Of a stretch of DNA of 64,000 bases, positions 8,248-17,517 are shown piece after piece (the stretch's first letter is position 1; every line of letters starts with the position of its first letter). Below the pieces are notes generated by a model. The model was not told the origin of the DNA. It was given only the letters and a program-made list of their open reading frames with translations, and did no database searches. This stretch comes from Candidatus Zixiibacteriota bacterium (GTDB taxonomy: Bacteria; Zixibacteria; MSB-5A5; GN15; FEB-12). Where the stretch lies: contig JBFMDV010000036.1 of assembly GCA_040753875.1 (NCBI GenBank), positions 52,283-116,282 on the forward strand. The letters are read 5' to 3'. The position numbers and the translations under genes were made by a program.

Positions 8248-10554
8248 TCACTTTTTCCCTTGGGCTGACGGCGCCGGCGCGGCAACCCGGAATTTGAGAT
8301 ACCGGTGCGCTTCGTTGCCGACCCGGTCTTTCACTTCGATGCTCAGATGATGTTCGCCATCGGCGAGCGGTTCCACAGGTTGGGTCTGGCAGATCTCGGC
8401 CTCGGGATCATATTCCGGGATGACCCACTTGCCGTCGATCTTGAGCACGATGCTGCGGTCATCCTCGATACCGGACAGGCTGTCCCACAGGGTGAAACGG
8501 ACCAACGGCATGCGGTCCCGAAGCAATTGGCCGTCGGTGACATTCAGATTCTTCATCGTGGGCGCATCAAAGTCGAACACCGCAGCGTAGGTGCCGCAGC
8601 GATCCGCTGAGGCGTGCAAGAGCGAGTCTTTTTCCATGCCCCCTTGCCAGAGCCAGGTGTTGCCGGAATCATCGAGTCGACACAACCCCGATTTCGAGTT
8701 GGACTCGTTGGGGATCAGCATGCGGTAACTCAACGAGAGGTTTTGCCTGAGCGGGAAATCGGGCGGTGAAATAATATAGGCATCGGAGTTCAGGTTCATG
8801 GTGCCTTTGGTGACAATCGGGCTTTTCTTGAGTTCGATGAACTGCGGTTCATAGAATGCGTCCCGGCCACAATGCAAAACAAACAGGCTGTCAACGGTGA
8901 TCTCCTGCCGGTCATCCAGACCGACAAGTCGGACATCTACTCTCTGCGCCATCCCGTAACTCTGCATGGTGTCTTGTCCCATCCGTACGACCAGGCTGTC
9001 GATCCGTCGGTATTCCGGTTTTGGCGCGACAAAAAACAGGTGTCGCATCTGGTTCGTGAATCGCTTCGCCCGCTGAATCCCGAGCAGCTTCCCCTGGTAA
9101 TATAACTCAACCTGAGAAGGTCCCGGGTTGGGGCGAAGATGTTCCGTCCAGACAAGCAGGCCGTCATCGAGCACCTGGTGATGAACGCTGTACTTGGTCA
9201 CCCCGGTCTCACGCAAACCGCAAAAGACAATATCGCCAAAATGCCCGCCGAGGCGCGGATACAGCTCAAGCCGGAGGACTACGCGATCGATGTAACGGCC
9301 GTTGACCACGACTTTCAAACGGTCGCCTTCAGAACGGTGTACCCAGGCGGTTGGCGGACGACCCCACCTGCCCTGCTTGCCGACAAACACGACCACTGAA
9401 TCGAACTGTAGCGGGGTCGGATCGACGGCCGGTGACAGAAAGAAATGCATGGTGGTATCGTTGATGACGACACTGGAGTCAGTCCGATACACAAAATCGG
9501 GGGGACCCCAGAGGAATTCAAAGCGGACTTCGGTGCTGTTGTCGGAAACATCGGTCCCGACAATGCGCACCTGGTGTTTTCCGACAGTCGCGTGACCATC
9601 CCGTCCAAAAATACCCTTCGTGACCGAATCAGCAGTCACGCCTTTGAAGGAATCACCGGCCCGCCAGAAGAGACTTCGTACGCGCGGTTCTCCATCGACC
9701 GCCGACACATAGTCGTAGACAAAGTCAGCCGCCTTGCCGTCGGAAAAATCCAGCGTGTCCAGCACAACCTCGTAGTACTTGGCGCCATCGACATACAGCG
9801 CCAGGCGATAGATCGCCTGTTTCAAGCCGTCACGTCGCATCAGGTCGAATCCATCGATAAGAATCCCAAATGGTGCGTTGAGAAGGAGCGGCGTCTTGAG
9901 GACATAGGTATTTGACTTGGAGGGGACTAGGTCGAGGAACACACGCCGGCTGCCGTCGTCGAACAACGAGCGGTCATCCATTAGTTGTACCCCCACCCGG
10001 CTGAAGACCGGCCTCACTTTGTCCTTGAGCTCGAACCCATGTGTAAGCGGGTTGACCGGGACGTTACCGCCCGAACGTTTTTCGAAATGCAGGTGTGGTG
10101 CACCGGCGCCTGTCTGGCCTGAATAGGCCAGCAGTTCTCCGGCCTTAACCCGGACGGAATCAGCCGGGAGATTCCAATCGACGTAGTAGCGTCGCTGCGC
10201 CAGTTGCATGGCTTTGACGCGGGAGTCGAGGAGATCGACGAACCGTGACAGGTGGCCAAAGACATAGAGGGAGCCATCGTCCCCCTGGAGGTACAGCCCC
10301 TTGCCGTAGCCGGTATAGGACATTTTTATGCGCAGGATCCACCCGCTTACCGGCGCGAATACCGGTTTCCCCGAGACACCCCCGGTTCGGAGGTCGAGTC
10401 CGGCATGAAAGCGGCTCCGCCGGAAATCTCCGAAGCCGGAAGAGAGATCGATCTGTCCTTTCAGGGGCCAGCGCGGTGGCACAGCATAACTGATTGCCGA
10501 AGATAGCATTAGGAGTACTAAGCAGCGGTTGATAACGGTCGATAATTGGTTCAT
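8248..10554 (-). CDS. Secreted M23 (LytM-type) metallopeptidase, long form
   Basis: After a signal peptide (LVLLMLSSAISYA) comes an M23/LytM domain at about residues 25-165: FHAGLDLRTGG carries the HxxxD zinc ligands and APHLHFEKR carries the HxH motif, so the zinc site looks intact. Such enzymes cut peptidoglycan cross-links in the periplasm. The remaining 600 residues look beta-rich, with several Ig-like segments ending in a domain of the FTLWDSLSGIEDDRS kind, a typical Ig-like extension in FCB M23 proteins. I use the ATG at 10554 that begins directly at the signal peptide; the ORF extends 24 nt further. The rhomboid gene follows immediately. Confidence 0.88.
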   Translation of the reverse strand: MNQLSTVINRCLVLLMLSSAISYAVPPRWPLKGQIDLSSGFGDFRRSRFHAGLDLRTGGVSGKPVFAPVSGWILRIKMSYTGYGKGLYLQGDDGSLYVFGHLSRFVDLLDSRVKAMQLAQRRYYVDWNLPADSVRVKAGELLAYSGQTGAGAPHLHFEKRSGGNVPVNPLTHGFELKDKVRPVFSRVGVQLMDDRSLFDDGSRRVFLDLVPSKSNTYVLKTPLLLNAPFGILIDGFDLMRRDGLKQAIYRLALYVDGAKYYEVVLDTLDFSDGKAADFVYDYVSAVDGEPRVRSLFWRAGDSFKGVTADSVTKGIFGRDGHATVGKHQVRIVGTDVSDNSTEVRFEFLWGPPDFVYRTDSSVVINDTTMHFFLSPAVDPTPLQFDSVVVFVGKQGRWGRPPTAWVHRSEGDRLKVVVNGRYIDRVVLRLELYPRLGGHFGDIVFCGLRETGVTKYSVHHQVLDDGLLVWTEHLRPNPGPSQVELYYQGKLLGIQRAKRFTNQMRHLFFVAPKPEYRRIDSLVVRMGQDTMQSYGMAQRVDVRLVGLDDRQEITVDSLFVLHCGRDAFYEPQFIELKKSPIVTKGTMNLNSDAYIISPPDFPLRQNLSLSYRMLIPNESNSKSGLCRLDDSGNTWLWQGGMEKDSLLHASADRCGTYAAVFDFDAPTMKNLNVTDGQLLRDRMPLVRFTLWDSLSGIEDDRSIVLKIDGKWVIPEYDPEAEICQTQPVEPLADGEHHLSIEVKDRVGNEAHRYLKFRVAAPAPSAQGKK

Positions 10555-10762
10555 GGTTGTTCGTCGTTGCAGGTCCATCGGTAGTTGTACCGAAAGTACT
10601 GTCAGGCGAAGCGAAAAGACAGCATTTTTTCGAAGTCGACGACTGGCAGGGCCTTGCGGAAGCCGGTGACTTGGTTATATTTAGCGGCTTGGCGACCCGA
10701 CTGGCCGCTGTGGGTACAATGCAGCAGTGAAAGAGTATTCGTGCAGATAGGAGTCCCGCCGC

Positions 10763-12610
10763 ATGTTTGAAACCTTACGCAAGATGATCTTCCCGATCAT
10801 CATTATTGTCCTGGTGTTTTTCGTGGCCATGATCATCCTCCAATGGGGTCTCGAATTTACCGGACGACAGCAGTTTGCCGTCAAGAACATCGCCGGCACG
10901 ATAAACGGCGAAGAGATTCTGCTGGAGACGTACAATCGTGTCTACAACAATCTGGTACAGCAGGAGACGCAGCGTTCGGGCGGCGAGGTCACGGATTCGC
11001 GTCTGCGCGAACTTGAGCAGTCCGCGTGGCAGCAGTTGGTTTACGATCGCCTGCTCGCTCAGGAAGCGGCGAAGTACAACATCGTGGTGACCGACCAGGA
11101 ACTGTATTCGTTCCTACGCATGTCTCCCCCTCAATATCTGCAGTCCATGCCGGCGTTTCAGACCAACGGCCAGTTTGACTACCAAAAGTACGTGAACGCC
11201 ATGGCAGACCCGCAGGCCTCTTCGTTCTGGTCGCAGATCGAGCCGATGGTGCATGCGGACATGCAGAAGATGAAGATGCAGGAGATGGTCATTCAGGCGG
11301 TGGAGGTCAGCGAGGATGAACTGAAGGATGCATACGTGGCCGCGAACGAGAAGATCAAGGTCGGCTACATCAACGTGCCGTACAATCGGTTCACGACTGC
11401 CAGTCACAACGCGAGCGAAGACGAACTGAAAGCGTTTTACGATGCGCACAAGGATCAGTACAAGCTTGACGACCGGGCCGTGGTGTCCTTCGCGCTGGTG
11501 GAGAAACAGCCCAGTGCCGCCGACTCAGCCGAGGCCTACAACACAATCAAGGCGCTTTACGATTCGGCAGCGGCCGGTGCCGATTTCGCCGAGCTGGCCC
11601 GTACCTACTCGCAGGATGGTTCAGCGGCAGCAGGTGGGGACCTTGGTTCGTTTGCGCCAGGGCAAATGATCCCCGAGTTCGATCGCGTCGTGTTCACTAT
11701 GAAAGACGGAGACCTGTCGCAGCCGTTCCGTACGCAGTTCGGCTGGCATATTGTCAAGCATCATGGTTACACGGAAGAAGAAGAGACACCGCCCGGCAAG
11801 GCCAAGCCGGAGAAAGTCAGAAAAGCGAAAGCATCGCACATACTTATCAAGATCGAGGTCTCACAGGGGACGCTTGATGCGGCATACCAGAAGATGCAGG
11901 CGATTGTGACCGCAACCAAAGAGATAGGCTTCGACAAGGCAGTCGAGCAGGAAGGGTTGAAGGTCAAGAAAACGGTGCCGTTCCCGAAGGGTGGCTCCAT
12001 ACCAGACCTGGGCTTTGATCAACCGGCGAGTGATTTCGTCTTTTCGCACGAGCCAAAGACCGTTTCCGAAGTGATGGAAAACAATTCGTCGGTATTCGTG
12101 CTCCAGGTGGATGAGCGCCTTCCGGCCGGACCGGCGACCTACGACGAAGTCAAGAGCCGCATCAAACTGGATGCGTTCCGCCAATGGGTCGCCACACAGT
12201 GTCTCGACACGCTGAAAGTTATATACGCCGGGTTGCGCGGCGGTACTCCCTGGGGGACTGTCGCGAAGGTGCATGGGGCGGAATATGTCGAATCCGATTG
12301 GATCACGCGGGCCAGTTATGTAGGAGAGGTCGGTCGCGATGCCACGGCGATTGGCTCTGCGTTCGCGCTGCAAACAGCTGGACAGATGTCCGAGCCGATC
12401 GGTTACGACAACGGTGCTGTCGTATTCAAACTTCTCGAACGGCAAACGGCCGACTTGAACAAGTTTGCAGAGAAACGGGATTCCGTACTCTCCGCCGTCA
12501 AGATGAGCAAACAGCAGACCATGTATAATTCGTGGTTCGAAGGACTGATGAAGAGCTCCAAGATCGACAACAATCTGGAGAGACTGCGACGCAGCGGCGA
12601 GCCGATGTAA
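10763..12610 (+). CDS. PpiD/SurA-like periplasmic peptidyl-prolyl isomerase
   Basis: The 615-aa protein has one N-terminal membrane anchor (FPIIIIVLVFFVAMIILQW, residues 11-29), then a SurA-N-type helical region with INGEEILLETYNRVYNNL. A parvulin domain follows at about residues 230-350 (LARTYSQDGSAAAGGDLGSF; FGWHIVKHHGY), and a second, more divergent one begins at KASHILIKI near 356. This order fits PpiD, the inner-membrane-anchored chaperone that helps outer-membrane proteins fold. AGGAG precedes the ATG by 10 nt. A terminator lies just after the stop. It is transcribed alone, divergently from the M23 gene. Confidence 0.9.
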   Translation: MFETLRKMIFPIIIIVLVFFVAMIILQWGLEFTGRQQFAVKNIAGTINGEEILLETYNRVYNNLVQQETQRSGGEVTDSRLRELEQSAWQQLVYDRLLAQEAAKYNIVVTDQELYSFLRMSPPQYLQSMPAFQTNGQFDYQKYVNAMADPQASSFWSQIEPMVHADMQKMKMQEMVIQAVEVSEDELKDAYVAANEKIKVGYINVPYNRFTTASHNASEDELKAFYDAHKDQYKLDDRAVVSFALVEKQPSAADSAEAYNTIKALYDSAAAGADFAELARTYSQDGSAAAGGDLGSFAPGQMIPEFDRVVFTMKDGDLSQPFRTQFGWHIVKHHGYTEEEETPPGKAKPEKVRKAKASHILIKIEVSQGTLDAAYQKMQAIVTATKEIGFDKAVEQEGLKVKKTVPFPKGGSIPDLGFDQPASDFVFSHEPKTVSEVMENNSSVFVLQVDERLPAGPATYDEVKSRIKLDAFRQWVATQCLDTLKVIYAGLRGGTPWGTVAKVHGAEYVESDWITRASYVGEVGRDATAIGSAFALQTAGQMSEPIGYDNGAVVFKLLERQTADLNKFAEKRDSVLSAVKMSKQQTMYNSWFEGLMKSSKIDNNLERLRRSGEPM

Positions 12611-12638
12611 TCACCGCCGGGGAAAAACTTGGCTTTCG

Positions 12639-12668
12639 GGGCTTCCGCGCTCAGCGGGAGCCCTTTTT
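12639..12668 (+). terminator. Rho-independent terminator of the PpiD-like gene
   Basis: GGGCTTCCGC (12639-12648) pairs with GCGGGAGCCC (12654-12663) with one G-U pair, then five T (12664-12668). The convergent small membrane-protein gene ends inside the stem. Confidence 0.85.
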
Positions 12669-12890
12669 GATTACCCCACCGAGGCGCACAATGGCCGCCG
12701 CGGCCCACACGCTTTCAAGAACCACGAACGGCCAACTGCCGCTCGCCGCCGCGTACCAGGCGGCTGCAGCCGCACCGCAGGCGTTCATCATCAGGTAACG
12801 CGGATCGGACTCGGACAGCTTGCGTATCAAGTTCAGCACGAAAGCCAGAAGCAGCAGGAACACGCCAAGCGAGCCCAGAACTGTCATCAT
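12651..12890 (-). CDS. Small membrane protein, CBU_0592-like
   Basis: The 79-aa protein has three hydrophobic segments: GSLGVFLLLLAFVLNLI (6-22), YLMMNACGAAAAAWYAA (32-48) and SWPFVVLESVWAAAAIVRL (52-70). The pattern LxxxxxYxxMNxxGAxxL...xxxxWPxxxxExxWxxxA matches the CBU_0592-like membrane domain, found alone or at the ends of other membrane proteins. Its function is unknown. The stop codon lies within the terminator of the convergent gene. Its upstream neighbour, the nitrilase, is 50 bp away in the same direction, so the two may be cotranscribed. Confidence 0.7.
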   Translation of the reverse strand: MMTVLGSLGVFLLLLAFVLNLIRKLSESDPRYLMMNACGAAAAAWYAAASGSWPFVVLESVWAAAAIVRLGGVIKKGSR

Positions 12891-12940
12891 ACGGCGTTGC
12901 CCTTCACACTATTTGTCTCCATGGCACAGGTTCGTCCAAG

Positions 12941-13738
12941 CTATGCATCCGTGGACCCGGTTTGGGCCGTTTCAGTCTGTTCGACACGCCGGTACTTCCG
13001 GCGAAACTCGCGAAGCTCGGCGATATCCAGCGTAAGAGTCAACATGCGGCGCGAACCTTCATCGCCGAAATCTACCCGCGACAGGATTCCCCACGGCGCT
13101 GCTACCAGCGAGCGTCCTTGTAACAGATGACCAAAAATGGTTCCGACTGCGCAACTTTTGATAATATACGCTCCCGCCTGCTCTGCCCCGGATACGAAAT
13201 AGAGCTGATCGCGGTGCTTCTTTTGCGACAGGGAGTCATCGGGCCGGAATGGCGAAGTGGTCGGCACCATCACAAGGTCTGCACTGAGCGCCCGTAATTC
13301 ACTCCACACCTGCGGATGAAACACGTCACCGCAGATTAGCATTGCGATGTTGATGCCATCGATATTAAGGACCAGATTCTCTGTGCCAGATTGAATCCCT
13401 TTCGCCTGTTCCCCCGGCACCGGAAAGCGCTTTCGATACTTGCCGAGAATCGTGCCCCGGTCGATCACATAGCCGGTGTTGTAGAGGCAGTCCCCCTCGG
13501 CCTCGACGATTGTGCCGCCAACGAGACACGCGGTAAGTTCGTCGGACAAGCGGCAAAGATAGTCGCGGTATTCCGAGGCATGCAACGCCGCTCGATGAAA
13601 GTCCTCGACCGTCTCATCGATAAGCCAGTATTCCGGCAGGCAGACAAAATCCGGGCGCTGCTTGAAGATGTGCATTTTTTCTTCAAGAGTCAGACGTCGA
13701 CCCATGCGGGCCTGCACCGCCACGATTTTCGTCAGCAT
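12941..13738 (-). CDS. Carbon-nitrogen hydrolase (nitrilase superfamily)
   Basis: The 265-aa protein carries the Glu-Lys-Cys triad of the nitrilase superfamily: Glu in CLPEYW near residue 36, Lys in LGKYRKRFPVPGE near 100, and Cys in AMLICGDVFHPQVW near 134. Members hydrolyse amides, nitriles or carbamyl groups; this one resembles the amidase-like branches, and I cannot choose a substrate. Overall length fits a stand-alone enzyme. The C-terminus is charged (RKYRRVEQTETAQTGSTDA) and probably disordered. It lies between ETF-QO and a small membrane-protein gene, all on the minus strand. Confidence 0.88.
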   Translation of the reverse strand: MLTKIVAVQARMGRRLTLEEKMHIFKQRPDFVCLPEYWLIDETVEDFHRAALHASEYRDYLCRLSDELTACLVGGTIVEAEGDCLYNTGYVIDRGTILGKYRKRFPVPGEQAKGIQSGTENLVLNIDGINIAMLICGDVFHPQVWSELRALSADLVMVPTTSPFRPDDSLSQKKHRDQLYFVSGAEQAGAYIIKSCAVGTIFGHLLQGRSLVAAPWGILSRVDFGDEGSRRMLTLTLDIAELREFRRKYRRVEQTETAQTGSTDA

Positions 13739-13851
13739 GAATCAACTCTCCTCGTACCTATCAAGTACGTTTCACCACTCGAAAGGTTCGCAAGAAGCGA
13801 GGTGAGATTCTGTTGCGAATGGATTACGATACCGGCTGAGCGGGGCGCGGA

Positions 13852-15543
13852 TCAGAGATTCGCGTAGTTCGGCCCCTCGCCCCCCTGAGGCGTTACCCAG
13901 CGGATCACTTGGTACGGGTCGGCAATGTCACAGGTCTTGCAGTGCACGCAGTTCGACGGCGTCAGCTGCAGCTTCTTCCTCCCGGGTCGCGTCGGGTCAT
14001 CTTCCATATTGTACACGCTGGCCGGACAAAAATGCTGACACGGGTTGCCGTATTCTTCTGTGCAACGATTGTTGCATATGTCGTAGTCGGCAATCACCAG
14101 ATGCGACGGTTGATGTTCTTCGTGCATCGTGCCCGATTTGTACACATCGGTGACCTTGTCGAAAGTCAGACTGCCGTCGAACTTGACACTCTCTTTCACC
14201 GGCTCGCGTCCGAATCGCTTTCGGTAGTCTGTCGTTTTCAACATGTAGGTATGGTCGCGATCATGTTTTCGATGATCGAACAGCCCGCGCCCTCCGGTGA
14301 CAATCTGCATGGCTCCGTGGAACATCCCGCCAATAAGCCCGCCGGAAAATCCGGCGTGGAAATTACGGGTCCCCCACAATTCGGACCTAGCCCAACTTTG
14401 CCCGAACCGATCAGCGTATCCTTTAAGCACGGTGGCCGAGAAATCCTGTGCCTTGACCGCATCTAAGAGTGTCTCCGCAGCCATGATGCCGGACTTGATC
14501 GCCAGGTGCACCCCTTTCAATCGGGCGGGATTGAGAAAGCCGGCCGAGTCACCGCACAGGAGCAGACCATCGTGATACAGTTTCGGCATCGAATAGTAAC
14601 CGGCATCGGGGATCGTCTTGGCTCCGTAGTGCAACATCGTGCCGCCGTCGAGGATTCTCCGTAACAGCTTGTGCGTTTTGTAACGCTGAAATTTCATGTG
14701 AGGGTCGTTGGTAGGATCGGGGGAGTTCAAACCGACGCAATATCCCACTGATACCAGCGTGTCAGTCATACCGTACACCCAGCCGCCGCCGTATTCATGC
14801 GATGGCTGTGGCCAACCCATGGTGTGGATCACAGTCCCTGTCTTTATTCGCCCGGACGGCACTTCCCAGATTTCTTTGACACCGGTGAGGTACGACTGGG
14901 GCTCACGGTCTTTCAGAAGTTCCGGAACCTTTTCGAACGCGTGCCGGGTGAGTGAGCCATGGACCCCTTCGCACAACACCGTCACCTTGGCTTTGATGAT
15001 CGAACCCGGCTCGAAATTCGATTTCGGCGTACCGTCTTTGTCCAGTCCCATATCGACGGTTTGCACGCCCGCCACACGACCATCCTCGACCAGCAGATCG
15101 TATCCGGCCATGCCGGTGTAGATGTCGACGCCAACCGACTCGACCTGTTTGGCCAGCCAGCCGGTGAATTTGTTGAGCGAGATAATGTAATTGCCGTGAT
15201 TCGACAGCGACGGAGGTGTAAACGGGAACTTGAGCGCTCCTGATTCCGAGAGATAGTACAGGGAATCGGCTGTCACCGCTGCTTCCAGCGGCGCCCCTTG
15301 TGCGGCAAAGTCCGGAATCAGTTCGGCAATACCGCGCGGGTCCAGCACGGCGCCGGACAGGGCATGAGCGCCAACATAGGAGCCCTTCTCCATAAACAGG
15401 ATTTCCGGTTTGGGAGTCTCCGGATGTGCGGCGAGCAATTGTCCCAGCTTATATGCAACGGCGAGACCGGCCGGACCGGCGCCGACTATGAGTATATCGG
15501 TTTCGAGAACATCGCGTTGTATATCCATGGTGCACCGCGCCAA
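13852..15543 (-). CDS. Electron transfer flavoprotein-quinone oxidoreductase (ETF-QO)
   Basis: ETF-QO passes electrons from reduced ETF to membrane quinone, linking fatty-acid and amino-acid oxidation to respiration. The 563-aa protein starts with an FAD Rossmann motif (ILIVGAGPAGLAVAYKLG), has the GDSAGFLNPARLKGVHLAIKSG flavin/quinone region near residue 330, and ends with the cysteine-rich Fe-S domain: CNNRCTEEYGNPCQHFCPA, then CVHCKTCDIADPYQVIRW. The C-terminal PQGGEGPNYANL is typical. Length and domains match the mitochondrial-type enzyme. The ETF alpha and beta subunits are not in the window. The nitrilase gene follows after about 110 bp. Confidence 0.95.
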   Translation of the reverse strand: MARCTMDIQRDVLETDILIVGAGPAGLAVAYKLGQLLAAHPETPKPEILFMEKGSYVGAHALSGAVLDPRGIAELIPDFAAQGAPLEAAVTADSLYYLSESGALKFPFTPPSLSNHGNYIISLNKFTGWLAKQVESVGVDIYTGMAGYDLLVEDGRVAGVQTVDMGLDKDGTPKSNFEPGSIIKAKVTVLCEGVHGSLTRHAFEKVPELLKDREPQSYLTGVKEIWEVPSGRIKTGTVIHTMGWPQPSHEYGGGWVYGMTDTLVSVGYCVGLNSPDPTNDPHMKFQRYKTHKLLRRILDGGTMLHYGAKTIPDAGYYSMPKLYHDGLLLCGDSAGFLNPARLKGVHLAIKSGIMAAETLLDAVKAQDFSATVLKGYADRFGQSWARSELWGTRNFHAGFSGGLIGGMFHGAMQIVTGGRGLFDHRKHDRDHTYMLKTTDYRKRFGREPVKESVKFDGSLTFDKVTDVYKSGTMHEEHQPSHLVIADYDICNNRCTEEYGNPCQHFCPASVYNMEDDPTRPGRKKLQLTPSNCVHCKTCDIADPYQVIRWVTPQGGEGPNYANL

Positions 15544-15608
15544 TGCGTCGAACGCCCGGAATATACTTGTGAGGGAAGTGAAAGCAAAGAACTAAAGCTA
15601 CTGCGCCG

Positions 15609-16043
15609 CTACTTGGTCCCGGAGGAAATGGCCTCCGGACGAATTCCACCGTTCTCTTTTTCATCATCCGGCGGCTTGCCGTTGAGCGGCAACTGCAGCA
15701 TCTCGCAGATCTTCCGGCGGTCGCAGCCAACCGTCAGAAGGCGGTTGGTACGGATGATTGGCCGGCGTATGAGCGTGTGATCTTTCGCCATCAGCGCGAT
15801 AATCTCATCGCGGCCGACATTGTTTTCACCAAGGTTGTGTTTCTGATAGCTCTTGGAAAGAGGATTCAAAAAGTGTTCTACGTGGATATAGCCGATCATC
15901 CTGTTCAACTCGTCCTCCGTCAGGGGCTTCTTCTCCAGATCGCGGATATCCAACAACACTCCCATATCCAAAAGAAACTTTCGAATGTCGGCGCACTGGG
16001 TATCTTCGCCGTAGCTCATAAATGTCGCCCGCTTGGGAGCCAT
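15609..16043 (-). CDS. ArsC/Spx-family thioredoxin-fold protein
   Basis: The 144-aa protein matches the ArsC/Spx family: a single N-terminal Cys in QCADIRKFLLDMG (position 17), the DIRDLEKKPLTEDELNRMI helix, and RRPIIRTNRLLTVGCDRRKI, the family's signature near the end. True arsenate reductases use Cys-X(5)-Arg with other catalytic residues; Spx proteins bind RNA polymerase. The sequence alone does not decide between them. The acidic C-terminal tail (DDEKENGG) is unlike classic ArsC. Its gene sits upstream of ETF-QO on the same strand, with about 65 bp between them, so a shared transcript is possible. Confidence 0.8.
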   Translation of the reverse strand: MAPKRATFMSYGEDTQCADIRKFLLDMGVLLDIRDLEKKPLTEDELNRMIGYIHVEHFLNPLSKSYQKHNLGENNVGRDEIIALMAKDHTLIRRPIIRTNRLLTVGCDRRKICEMLQLPLNGKPPDDEKENGGIRPEAISSGTK

Positions 16044-16210
16044 ATATCCTCCAGAAACCGATGAGCACGCTCATCAACGCTGCGGTCGATTACCGCAACA
16101 ATTACTCGTTCGTGGGTGAAACTGTGATTGTTCCCGCTACAGGATCACCATCTGATAGACTCCGAACCTCCGCTGGTCGCGACTGGAACAGCCTGAGATT
16201 CTGAGCCGCT

Positions 16211-16240
16211 ATTAAAATGCTTCACCCATCCACTTGTCAA
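16211..16240 (-). promoter_or_regulatory. Likely promoter for the ArsC/Spx-like gene
   Basis: On the minus strand TTGACA (16235-16240) and TTTAAT (16211-16216) are 18 bp apart. The predicted start lies about 160 nt before the ArsC/Spx-like ATG, giving a long 5' leader in which I recognise no riboswitch. Confidence 0.5.
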
Positions 16241-16485
16241 TAAAAATTTCGTGTCGTGTCGCCTTTTTCGTCAGGATTCCTGTCCAGACAGCCGGCTCAG
16301 CATCCGCAACATCTATGTTTTTGTCGCTGTTACTCGGGGGCGACACGCCCCATTACAGTTATCGGAAAGACCCAAAAACGACTTAACGGCGCTCCAACCA
16401 TTTATAACGGCGAACCCGGCTTCGGGTTCCCTTCATTTGCCGCGATGGGTCCCGGAAGGCAAGTCGAACCAGCTGCAGAACCGGG
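16241..16485. other. Non-coding gap without recognisable gene
   Basis: Together with 16044-16210 this gap is about 440 bp. It holds the promoter listed separately and a GAACCCG-GCTT-CGGGTTC hairpin near 16411-16428, which lies downstream of the O-methyltransferase gene and may be a weak terminator lacking a T-run. Short overlapping plus-strand ORFs here have no recognisable motif and no good ribosome-binding site. Confidence 0.5.
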
Positions 16486-17121
16486 TTACAGCCGGATGGA
16501 TACGGCTACCCCGTCACGGATCGGCAGAATGGTCGTGAAAAACTTGTTGCTGCGGTACAGTTTTCGGGTAAAGTGAACAATGGCGGCAGTTGTCTTATCG
16601 TAGGGGCCGGACAGCACGCGGCCGTCCCAAATGATGTTGTCGGTAATGAACAAGCCGCCGGGGCGCAACAGGCGGGCGGCGACGGATATGGTGGCAGGGT
16701 AATCCTGCTTATCGATATCGTTGAGAACAATATCAAACGGTCCGGTCAGACGCCGGACTGTCGCCAGGGCATCACCTACCCGATAGTCGAATCGAGATTC
16801 AAGGTGGGCGCGTTCGAAGTACGAAAGTGCGCGCCGCATATTCTGCGGGTCAGTGTCGGTCATGACAATACGGCCCCGGGGCCCGATCGCCATCGAAAAC
16901 CAGTACGCCGAGTAGCCATATCCCGAACCCAGTTCCAACACACGTCTGGCCTTGACGGCCACGGCCAGTTGGTAGAGGACGCGCCCGACGACCGGGCCAA
17001 TGATCGGGAAATCGTTTTCTTTGGCATATCGTTCCATGGCTCGAAGGACCGGTGGGCGCGGCGGGATCGCCTTGATGAGGTACTCCTGAACCCGCTGATA
17101 CATAGTTGGAGTCGCGCTCAT
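16486..17121 (-). CDS. Class I SAM-dependent O-methyltransferase
   Basis: The 211-aa protein matches the predicted O-methyltransferase group (YrrM/COMT-like). It has motif I RRVLELGSGYGYSAYWF near residue 59, the acidic TDTDPQN turn that holds the ribose, FDIVLNDIDKQDYPATI with the metal-binding Asp region, and LLRPGGLFITDNIIWDGRV near 150. Such enzymes methylate catechols or related hydroxyls with a divalent metal. Substrate is unknown. Its ATG region overlaps the previous gene at 17118-17121 (ATGA), so it is translationally linked with the Rieske-domain protein. Confidence 0.9.
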   Translation of the reverse strand: MSATPTMYQRVQEYLIKAIPPRPPVLRAMERYAKENDFPIIGPVVGRVLYQLAVAVKARRVLELGSGYGYSAYWFSMAIGPRGRIVMTDTDPQNMRRALSYFERAHLESRFDYRVGDALATVRRLTGPFDIVLNDIDKQDYPATISVAARLLRPGGLFITDNIIWDGRVLSGPYDKTTAAIVHFTRKLYRSNKFFTTILPIRDGVAVSIRL

Positions 17122-17423
17122 TTCAGAATGAGGAAGACCTGGTCTCCCTCGACCTCGATATCATAGCGTTTCAGTCTCATGCCGGGTTGGGTCAGGCACT
17201 CGCCGGTCCTCAGATCGTATTTCCAACCGTGCCAGTTGCAGGTCAGAATCCCCTGATCGACTCCCCCTTTGGCCAGCGACGCTTTCATGTGCTTGCATTC
17301 CGATTCCAAGCCATAGAGCGTTCCGTTCTCATTAAACACGGCCACGCGCTTAGCCAGGATCCGTTTCTCAATAACTTTCCCGGGCAGAAGCTCGCTGAGG
17401 CTTCCCATTCTGATGCGCTGCAT
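17118..17423 (-). CDS. Rieske [2Fe-2S] domain protein, NirD/ferredoxin type
   Basis: This 101-aa protein is a single Rieske domain: CKHMKASLAKGG (C-x-H) near residue 43 and LTCNWHGWKYD (C-x2-H) near 61 give the Cys2-His2 ligands of the cluster. It has no signal peptide or membrane anchor, so it is a soluble cytoplasmic carrier of the kind that serves oxygenases or nitrite reductase. It lies before and overlaps an O-methyltransferase gene by 4 nt, which suggests they act on the same pathway, although no oxygenase partner is visible. Confidence 0.9.
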   Translation of the reverse strand: MQRIRMGSLSELLPGKVIEKRILAKRVAVFNENGTLYGLESECKHMKASLAKGGVDQGILTCNWHGWKYDLRTGECLTQPGMRLKRYDIEVEGDQVFLILK

Positions 17424-17517
17424 TCCTTACTCCCGTACGGTGAGCAAGGATACCGTGCCGACATCCAAATGGCAACGACTCTGTGCTGATTCGACCGGAC
17501 GCAACGGCTTTGTTGGA

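Noticed and set aside
16251..16576. Two overlapping plus-strand ORFs before the O-methyltransferase
   Set aside because: Low-complexity composition, no ribosome-binding site, and they overlap a real gene's end on the other strand.
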